Of a stretch of DNA of 16,946 nt, positions 12,115-16,946 are shown piece after piece; the stretch's first letter is position 1; the number at the start of each line of letters is the position of its first letter. The DNA lies in NCBI GenBank assembly GCA_036517175.1, contig DATDXQ010000016.1, positions 1-16,946 of the forward strand, in the 5' to 3' direction. Under the pieces are notes generated by a model. That model was not told the DNA's origin. It saw nothing but the letters and a program-made list of their open reading frames with translations, and ran no database searches. Source of the stretch: 2-01-FULL-44-17 sp036517175. Lineage in GTDB: Bacteria > Patescibacteriota > Minisyncoccia > 2-02-FULL-40-12 > IGHO2-01-FULL-4-A. A program made the translations under genes and the position numbers.

Positions 12115-14064
12115 CTATATTGATACAATATTTCTCTCTCTTATCTGGCTTAGTATCGAGTCCAGGTTTGGTATTAGGTTGCGTCTTTGTATGCCATCCA
12201 CTATTTTCACAATGTTGTTTGGAAGCAGTTCTCTTGATGAAGATTCAAGCAGACTGACCATTGTCATGTAGTCTATATCGGCCTGGCTAGCACTGGGTAT
12301 AAAATCTCTTATCGCCGCCACCAGAGCGGCATCGTCAACTATGGTTTCTTCATCTTCACTGTTCTGATTGCGGCCAGCAAAGTCTAACGCCGAAAGACTT
12401 ATTGCTTCGATGTCCGCACCAGATCTGCCATCTATCATTTCTGCGTATTTGCCGAAGTCTTTTATGTTTGTTTTTATTGAATATCTTCTAAACATAACTT
12501 CAAAAATTGCAGGCATTTCTTCTACTGCGGGCATGGGAAGGAGAATCCTTTTGTCGCTACGGCCGCTGCGTTTGAGTGCCGGGTCTATTCTGTCGGCTCT
12601 ATTCGTGCAATTGATTACAATAACCTTGCCTCTGATTCTCGGGTCAGATAAGAAGGTCATCCATGACTGCATCATTCTCTCTGATACGCCAGAATCTCCC
12701 TTGGGGGAGTCGCGATTTGCTTCTCCAAGGTCTGCTTCATCATTCATGATTACTATTGGAACAAGCGAACGAACGCCGTTGATAAATTTTTCATTTCTGT
12801 CTTCTGAATCACCGACCCACTTAGACCTTAGGTTCTTTTTCTTTACCATGTGGAATCCAGCTTCTTTTGCTAGTGCTTCTACGATCGCAGTCTTGCCGGT
12901 ACCAGGCGGCCCCATTAATGTTATTCCCATGGGTACGCGTCTGGTATCTCCCTTTCTGATTGCATCTAGAATGGATATCAAGAATTTCTTGATATGATCC
13001 ATTCCGCCGATATCTTCAAAACCCTTAATTGGATTAACAATCTCCATTACATCGCTGTATTCGCTGGAGAGTATGTCATGTTTTTTTTCATTTACAGTAC
13101 TTAGGCTTAGGGGTAGGCCACTTTTTCTGTTTTGTACTAGAATTTCTTTGATTTGTGTGAGACTCAGTCCTTGGGTTGCCACAGTAAATATCTCTAAGTT
13201 CAGATCCGGATCTAGCTCGTAGAGATCGGGGAATGCTTTTATCTGTTCCTCAAGACCGGAGATCTGCTGGTTCAGGAAAGATGTATCTGAACCACTTTCT
13301 TGTCTTGAGAATATTTTCCTTAATGTGCGTAGCTTCCTCAGTATATTTTTTTGGGTTTCAGATCCGCTCGTATATGTTTTAATAAAAATTCTACGTTCAT
13401 TGGCTTCAGGTTTGGGTATGTAAGCAATTCTTATTTCATTGCCGTTAAGTCTTAGTTCTTCTGATATTTTTGAAGCCTGATCGCTTACCAGAACTACCAA
13501 ATTTCCATTCTCTCTTATTTTCTCACTTTGACTCCAATTGCGTAATCGTTCTGTGTTTATTCTGTCATTGGGCGTTATGGGTGTTCCACCGCTTGTGGGG
13601 GCGATGAAATGTGCCGAATTTATTATTGTAACAATTCCCTTTCTGTTTCTAAGGGCTTTATCGATCAACTCCAGACATAATGCGGGTTCGTTTGGCAGTG
13701 CTCTTTTGTTTGCAAGATCAGCTCTTGCGGCGGATACCGCACTTGCACCTGTCGAGGTAGGCGGATCTATTATTCCCGCGGCCTTTTTAAACTCAGTCTC
13801 CATGCCCGGTTTTAAAAAACCGATTCCTGATGCGATGTTATAAAATATAACCATCTCATTGTCCATTAGGATTTTACGCCAGAACTCCCTGAATTTTATA
13901 TATGACCTGTTTTCTTGATCTTGGGTATATGGGTCTGAAATCAGGCAATTTATGTCACCGTGCAGTATGAAAACAGAGGCTAACCCGGAATCAAAAGGTT
14001 CCAGGATTTCTTTGGTAAGCCAGTTGGGCAGTTTATCACGTGGTATATTTTTTGCGATTTCCAT
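12115..14064 (-). CDS. Ycf46-like AAA+ ATPase
   Basis: A 649-residue soluble AAA+ protein. The N-terminal half (about 28-235) looks like a degenerate, non-hydrolysing AAA domain (VFILHGDINCLI; IVTIINSAHF in place of a Walker B; NLVVLVSDQASKISEEL at the sensor-1 position), as in Ycf46 proteins. The linker LSLTQIKEIL...NEKKHDIL...IVNPIKGFEDIGGMDHIKKFL (about 300-362) leads into an intact classic AAA domain: Walker A GPPGTGKT (385-392), Walker B IVIMNDEAD with Asp442-Glu443, sensor-1 INCTN (484-488), arginine-finger region DPALKRSGRSDKR (494-506) and GRSGADIEA (546-554). A poorly conserved helical C-terminus follows. The frame is open to 14139, but the ATG at 14064 has a strong GGAGGAG ribosome site and starts the conserved part. 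It lies 16 nt after the His-tail gene and is co-transcribed with it. Confidence 0.88.
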   Translation of the reverse strand: MEIAKNIPRDKLPNWLTKEILEPFDSGLASVFILHGDINCLISDPYTQDQENRSYIKFREFWRKILMDNEMVIFYNIASGIGFLKPGMETEFKKAAGIIDPPTSTGASAVSAARADLANKRALPNEPALCLELIDKALRNRKGIVTIINSAHFIAPTSGGTPITPNDRINTERLRNWSQSEKIRENGNLVVLVSDQASKISEELRLNGNEIRIAYIPKPEANERRIFIKTYTSGSETQKNILRKLRTLRKIFSRQESGSDTSFLNQQISGLEEQIKAFPDLYELDPDLNLEIFTVATQGLSLTQIKEILVQNRKSGLPLSLSTVNEKKHDILSSEYSDVMEIVNPIKGFEDIGGMDHIKKFLISILDAIRKGDTRRVPMGITLMGPPGTGKTAIVEALAKEAGFHMVKKKNLRSKWVGDSEDRNEKFINGVRSLVPIVIMNDEADLGEANRDSPKGDSGVSERMMQSWMTFLSDPRIRGKVIVINCTNRADRIDPALKRSGRSDKRILLPMPAVEEMPAIFEVMFRRYSIKTNIKDFGKYAEMIDGRSGADIEAISLSALDFAGRNQNSEDEETIVDDAALVAAIRDFIPSASQADIDYMTMVSLLESSSRELLPNNIVKIVDGIQRRNLIPNLDSILSQIRERNIVSI

Positions 14065-14080
14065 ATCTCCTCCCTGCTGA

Positions 14081-14779
14081 TTACTCTTCATGTTTGTGAG
14101 TGTGACCATGTCCATGCTGGTGGTCGTGTGCATGATCATGGGTTGTGGGCGGTGGTTGCCCTGTTATGGGTGATGTTGTGAGGCCAATCTTTATTCCCAG
14201 TTTTTGTGATAATGCAGTAAACTTAACTTTTTCTTTCTCCAGATCCTCAGGAGTGTCAAAATGTTCAAAAGTTATTTCCCCATTTCCGTTGGTGGATTTG
14301 CTGACCCTAATATATTTGCATGGATGAGTTTTGCCGTACTCTTCGGCGACGAGGGTTAATACTTCATTACCGCTAGAAGATTCTGTCTTTATAACTGTGT
14401 CATAGCCCAGAAGTTCTGTTACAATTTGAAATATTTGTATCTGCCAGTTACTTAGTGTTTTTTCTGCCAGAGCTTCAGCCACTATTTTTTCTCCTTGAGT
14501 CGTGTGCTCATATTCTGTGCTGATGCCGCCAGACTTGGTTATTGAGAACTTTATTTTTCCCGGCGAGTTTGTTTCAAGAGTTCTTTTTAGGGCCTCTTCA
14601 AGCAGGGGAATTATGTCGAGATTACTGATCCAAGATAAGAACTCTTTATCATCAATACCCAGTTTATCAAGAAGGTCTGCGTCAACCGAAGGCGCAGGGA
14701 GGGATTTTTTTACTACTTGCGGTTTGGGTTGCGGTATCCGCACCGGTGTATAAGTTTTGTAGCCTATATCGCAGGGCAT
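14081..14779 (-). CDS. Unidentified protein with C-terminal nine-histidine tail
   Basis: A 232-residue soluble protein of unknown family. It has a proline-rich N-terminus (about 10-32), a helical segment (33-70), a short beta-like unit KIKFSITKSGGISTEYEHTT (75-94) that faintly recalls small DUF2997 proteins found beside ycf46 genes, a mixed central part (109-175), a helix (177-193) and a tail at 214-230 with nine histidines at every second position (HDHAHDHQHGHGHTHKH). The tail suggests Ni, Zn or Co binding or a metal store, as in metallochaperones. It is the first gene of the unit with the AAA+ ATPase and shares a divergent promoter region with the pseudokinase. The start at ATG 14779 has an AAGGAAG ribosome site. 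Confidence 0.75.
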   Translation of the reverse strand: MPCDIGYKTYTPVRIPQPKPQVVKKSLPAPSVDADLLDKLGIDDKEFLSWISNLDIIPLLEEALKRTLETNSPGKIKFSITKSGGISTEYEHTTQGEKIVAEALAEKTLSNWQIQIFQIVTELLGYDTVIKTESSSGNEVLTLVAEEYGKTHPCKYIRVSKSTNGNGEITFEHFDTPEDLEKEKVKFTALSQKLGIKIGLTTSPITGQPPPTTHDHAHDHQHGHGHTHKHEE

Positions 14780-14821
14780 GTTCTACTTCCTTTTTGTAGT
14801 ATTTTTAATGTAGCTGTCATT

Positions 14822-14850
14822 GTTTTAATCAAATATATCATTTTTGTCAA
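14822..14850 (-). promoter_or_regulatory. Promoter of the His-tail / AAA+ operon
   Basis: On the minus strand TTGACA (14850-14845), a 17-bp spacer and a weak -10 TAAAAC (14827-14822). It faces away from the pseudokinase promoter, with the two -35 boxes only four bases apart. Confidence 0.45.
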
Positions 14851-14854
14851 TGTC

Positions 14855-14881
14855 TTGACTTGATTGATATGTTGGTATAAA
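14855..14881 (+). promoter_or_regulatory. Promoter of the pseudokinase gene
   Basis: TTGACT (14855-14860) and an extended -10 TGGTATAAA (TATAAA at 14876-14881). The 15-bp spacer is short, so the extended -10 probably carries most of the activity. The predicted leader is about 37 nt with GAGGAG just before the ATG at 14925. Confidence 0.5.
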
Positions 14882-14924
14882 TTATGGCCACGCTCATTTA
14901 AAAATTCTTACTTTATGAGGAGAA

Positions 14925-16151
14925 ATGGAAGATCTGTCCAAGCTCATACAAAACATACTTGATGTTGCTGAACCAGCCCAAATTTTCAAGAGTGTTTACA
15001 AAAATAAAAAGAAGGGAGTATCTGACAGGCTGCTATCGCTAGAAAAAGAATTCCAGTCTTTAAGCGGGCGGTTGGCCGTTGACGAAACATCTCTGGGTGA
15101 TGCGGTTCGTGAAAAATTACTAGATGCCAGAACTGCTCTTGGTGTGCTGTATGATTGGACAAAAGCACAAATTATTTCTGAGGCATCTTCTATCGCTTCT
15201 GTTGGCCCAGACTCCAAAGGTGCGCCAAAACCAGATACAAATATGTCGCGGCCTGCAAGCGATTTTCAGGTAACAACCAAAAAAGGTGTTTGTTATTTGA
15301 GTGGCGGAGTATCTGATGAGATATTCTCTTCTTATGGCGGGTACCTTATTGGAGAATCCGGAACGCCTATCGATATAATAACGCCTATCGATATAATTCT
15401 TAAGTTGGTTAACAGCAAAGAAGACAATCCGTTTTCCAAAAGAGAGGCAGACGCCTTGGCTCTTTTGCGCTCCGAACCAAACAATGAGGGTAAGCAGTTT
15501 AAGCATTTACCAGTTCTGGTTGATAGTTTTTTGGGCGATGGACGCCGAGGAAATATACTGAGCGGGACGCAGGATTGTTTTGACCTCCTTGCCGTAAAAG
15601 AAAAATACAAGGATGGGGTGGATCCAAAACACATGGTCTGGATGCTTAGTCGGTTGTTAAGTATTGTTGGCTATGCTCATAGTCGGAAATTAATTCACAG
15701 GAATATCAAGCCATCAAATGTCTTGGTTAGGCCACAGGATCACAATTGTCTGCTTCTGGGCTGGGAGTGCAGCGTGATGGATCCGATTAAAAATGGTCTG
15801 AAGTCTTACCTGTCCGATGAGGATTTTAGCGCTCCAGAGATTGCCGCAAAAACATACATACCACCTGCTAGAGAATGTGATTCTCAGCAGGATCTGATGT
15901 ATTTGGAGGCCGCTTGTTCAGCGGATATTTATTCAATTGGAAAATGTATGATTTATATTTTGGGGGGTGACCTAAAAACAAATGAAATGCCAGATTCTGT
16001 TCCGCTTCAGATCAAAAGATTCCTGGAGACGTTTGTAATAGATAGTCCTCTTCAGCGGTCGCGTGATGCTTGGGAGTTATATGGAGTTTTGCGCAAAATC
16101 ATTGTTTCAATCTGGGGTCCCAGAAAGTTTTTGGAATTTAAGATGAGTTGA
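14925..16151 (+). CDS. Pseudokinase with degenerate J-like N-terminus
   Basis: A 408-residue soluble protein. The N-terminal helical part (about 12-85, EPAQIFKSVYKN...LLDARTALGVLYDWTK) has the rhythm of a J-domain but lacks the HPD tripeptide. A variable linker (86-115) leads into a protein-kinase fold: a possible ATP-site Lys160 in IILKLVN, Glu174 for the C-helix, HRNIKPSN at 258-265 in place of HRDxKPxN, GWE at 279-281 in place of DFG, an APE-like SAPEI (302-306) and DIYSIG (334-339). Loss of the catalytic Asp and of the DFG Asp points to an inactive kinase used as a binding or scaffold module. The C-terminus WGPRKFLEFKMS recalls kinase-like proteins found next to vWA proteins of the type encoded downstream. 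It heads the plus-strand arm of the system. Confidence 0.82.
   Translation: MEDLSKLIQNILDVAEPAQIFKSVYKNKKKGVSDRLLSLEKEFQSLSGRLAVDETSLGDAVREKLLDARTALGVLYDWTKAQIISEASSIASVGPDSKGAPKPDTNMSRPASDFQVTTKKGVCYLSGGVSDEIFSSYGGYLIGESGTPIDIITPIDIILKLVNSKEDNPFSKREADALALLRSEPNNEGKQFKHLPVLVDSFLGDGRRGNILSGTQDCFDLLAVKEKYKDGVDPKHMVWMLSRLLSIVGYAHSRKLIHRNIKPSNVLVRPQDHNCLLLGWECSVMDPIKNGLKSYLSDEDFSAPEIAAKTYIPPARECDSQQDLMYLEAACSADIYSIGKCMIYILGGDLKTNEMPDSVPLQIKRFLETFVIDSPLQRSRDAWELYGVLRKIIVSIWGPRKFLEFKMS
15362..15397 (+). repeat. Perfect 18-bp tandem duplication inside the pseudokinase gene
   Basis: The 18-mer AACGCCTATCGATATAAT occurs twice without a gap (15362-15379 and 15380-15397). It encodes TPIDII twice (residues 147-158), immediately before Lys160. 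Identity at the DNA level, including third codon positions, indicates a recent in-frame slippage event. Confidence 0.95.
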
Positions 16152-16152
16152 T

Positions 16153-16181
16153 TTGACAGTTAACCATAAGGATTATATATT
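16153..16181 (+). promoter_or_regulatory. Internal promoter before the TPR-like and vWA genes
   Basis: A consensus -35 TTGACA (16153-16158), a 17-bp spacer and TATATT (16176-16181) lie directly behind the pseudokinase stop codon. The predicted start is about 16188. This is the best-matching promoter in the window, so the downstream genes can be expressed apart from the pseudokinase. Confidence 0.75.
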
Positions 16182-16216
16182 CTTATCTGGGCAGTTTTTT
16201 AAAAAGGTGGTGTATC

Positions 16217-16504
16217 GTGTCCATGCCTAGTATTTCATCTGCTATGGCTGAGATCCATTCATTGGATATGCGCAAGGCTGAACTGATGTTTTCTATTGCT
16301 GTTGTAAGTGCAAAGTCTGGTCATATGCATATGGCCGAAGGTTTTGCCAGAGAGGCTCTTGAACTACTTAATCGTATGGTGTGCCGTTCCTATGAGGACT
16401 GTGCCACAGGTGATATATCCATTTTGGGTGTTTTGCTTCCAGAGTTTTTTCACGAGGGGACGGTGCGTGAGCGCCTCTCCTTGTTAAATATAAAACTTAA
16501 TTAA
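16217..16504 (+). CDS. Small TPR-like helical protein
   Basis: A 95-residue helical protein. The segment RKAELMFSIAVVSAKSGHMHMAEGFAREALELLNRM (about 19-54) has the spacing of small and large residues of one TPR-like helix pair, followed by a short helical region. No membrane segment or signal is seen. A GTG at 16217 lies 6 nt behind AGGTGG (16205-16210) and is preferred; an ATG at 16223 is also possible. It is placed between the pseudokinase and vWA genes and probably acts as an adaptor for one of them. The family is not recognised. Confidence 0.7.
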   Translation: MSMPSISSAMAEIHSLDMRKAELMFSIAVVSAKSGHMHMAEGFAREALELLNRMVCRSYEDCATGDISILGVLLPEFFHEGTVRERLSLLNIKLN

Positions 16505-16534
16505 TCAAATAGACAAAAAAGAAGGAGGACTCAT

Positions 16535-16946
16535 ATGGGCGGTGGATACTATGAAGGTGATATTGCGGAGAGGCTTAGATCCTCTACTACGGATGATCAA
16601 ATTTTCCGAAGCCAGGGAATGGGTGCAAGAAATGCTATAGACCCCACGTTGAATATTAAAGGTAAGACTCGGGAGTGTCGTGATTCTGGTGAACATCCAA
16701 GAACGACGCCTATTGTGGTAGCTATGGATTTCACTCTTTCTAGGGGAGACGATGCTAAAGTTGTATTCAGTAAGGTTCCCATGTTTTTTGGACAAATTAA
16801 ATTGCGACAGTATGCCGCTGGTCCGGAAATTTGTTGGGTTGGCATAGGCGATGCTACTTCTGATAAGGCGCCGATTCAGGTGGCTCAATTCGAGTCCGAC
16901 AACAAACTGGATGACTGGCTTGCGAAAATGTGGCTTGAAGGCGGCG
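16535..16946 (+). CDS. vWA-domain protein (3' end outside window)
   Basis: The first 137 residues of a von Willebrand factor A protein that continues beyond the window. It starts MGGGYYEGDIAERLRS at an ATG with a GAAGGAGG ribosome site. The segment RECRDSGEHPRTTPIVVAMDFTLS (47-69) carries the first metal-site motif as DxTxS (Asp65, Thr67, Ser69), and WVGIGDATSDKAPIQVAQFES (101-121) supplies the later Asp106. I recall a widespread uncharacterised vWA family with the same wording (ESRDSxEHP, DVTGSM, IGDA, PLQVGQFES, and a glycine run where this window ends). Here DVTGSM has become DFTLSR, so the metal site is kept but altered. It is probably the effector or substrate-capture partner of the AAA+ ATPase. 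Confidence 0.85.
   Translation, partial: MGGGYYEGDIAERLRSSTTDDQIFRSQGMGARNAIDPTLNIKGKTRECRDSGEHPRTTPIVVAMDFTLSRGDDAKVVFSKVPMFFGQIKLRQYAAGPEICWVGIGDATSDKAPIQVAQFESDNKLDDWLAKMWLEGG

Noticed and set aside
12368..12997. 209-aa open frame on the plus strand opposite the AAA+ gene
   Set aside because: It lies entirely inside the Walker A-to-sensor region of a well supported AAA+ gene on the other strand and its translation shows no domain pattern.
14065..14139. N-terminal extension of the AAA+ protein from an upstream start
   Set aside because: The extra 25 residues overlap the His-tail gene in another frame and have no ribosome site, whereas the ATG at 14064 has GGAGGAG at good spacing.
16505..16888. 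127-aa minus-strand open frame near the right edge
   Set aside because: It is antisense to the vWA gene, which has a strong ribosome site and recognisable motifs.
1..16946. CRISPR array
   Set aside because: No regularly spaced direct repeats of 20-40 bases were seen. The only tandem repeats are two-copy (11 bp and 18 bp).

Overview
The window looks like a chromosome segment of a small-genome bacterium, most likely from the Candidate Phyla Radiation (Patescibacteria). This is an inference from four things: the gene order prfB-ftsE-ftsX, a compact AT-leaning layout with many 1-20 nt gene overlaps, a small GIY-YIG nuclease gene directly behind a tRNA gene, and a tRNA without an encoded CCA end. 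A release factor 2 gene with its UGA frameshift control shows that UGA is read as stop here. Several promoters have an extended -10 (TGnTATAAT type), and at least two put the predicted transcription start on the start codon, so leaderless mRNAs are likely.

Layout. (1) 11-1872, minus strand: a DUF47/PhoU-like protein and a PiT-type phosphate transporter, overlapping by 1 nt. (2) 2006-4657, plus strand: prfB (programmed +1 frameshift), ftsE and ftsX, each overlapping the next, closed by a strong terminator. (3) 4692-8109, plus strand: an accessory stretch with an unidentified 131-aa protein, tRNA-Gln(CUG), two back-to-back hairpins, a GIY-YIG nuclease, a GrpB-like protein, a zincin-like metalloprotease candidate and a short YibE/F-like membrane protein. 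A pair of related, possibly structured about 100-nt elements flanks the zincin gene. (4) 8160-12060: an NAD salvage block, with nicotinamidase and a zinc-ribbon Nudix hydrolase on the minus strand, divergent from an unusual 840-aa NadE-NadD fusion on the plus strand. (5) 12115-16946: a multi-gene system arranged around a divergent promoter. A Ycf46-like AAA+ ATPase and a protein with a nine-histidine tail lie on the minus strand. A pseudokinase with a degenerate J-like N-terminus, a small TPR-like helical protein and a vWA-domain protein cut by the window edge lie on the plus strand.

The last block is the most interesting part. AAA+ ATPase plus vWA plus pseudokinase is the kind of combination seen in chaperone-like or conflict/stress-response assemblies. 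Its function is not known to me, and the catalytic residues of the kinase are replaced. The NAD block nearly completes a deamidating salvage route (nicotinamide to nicotinate, then NaMN to NaAD to NAD); only a nicotinate phosphoribosyltransferase is missing from view. No stretch longer than 300 bases lacks a gene.
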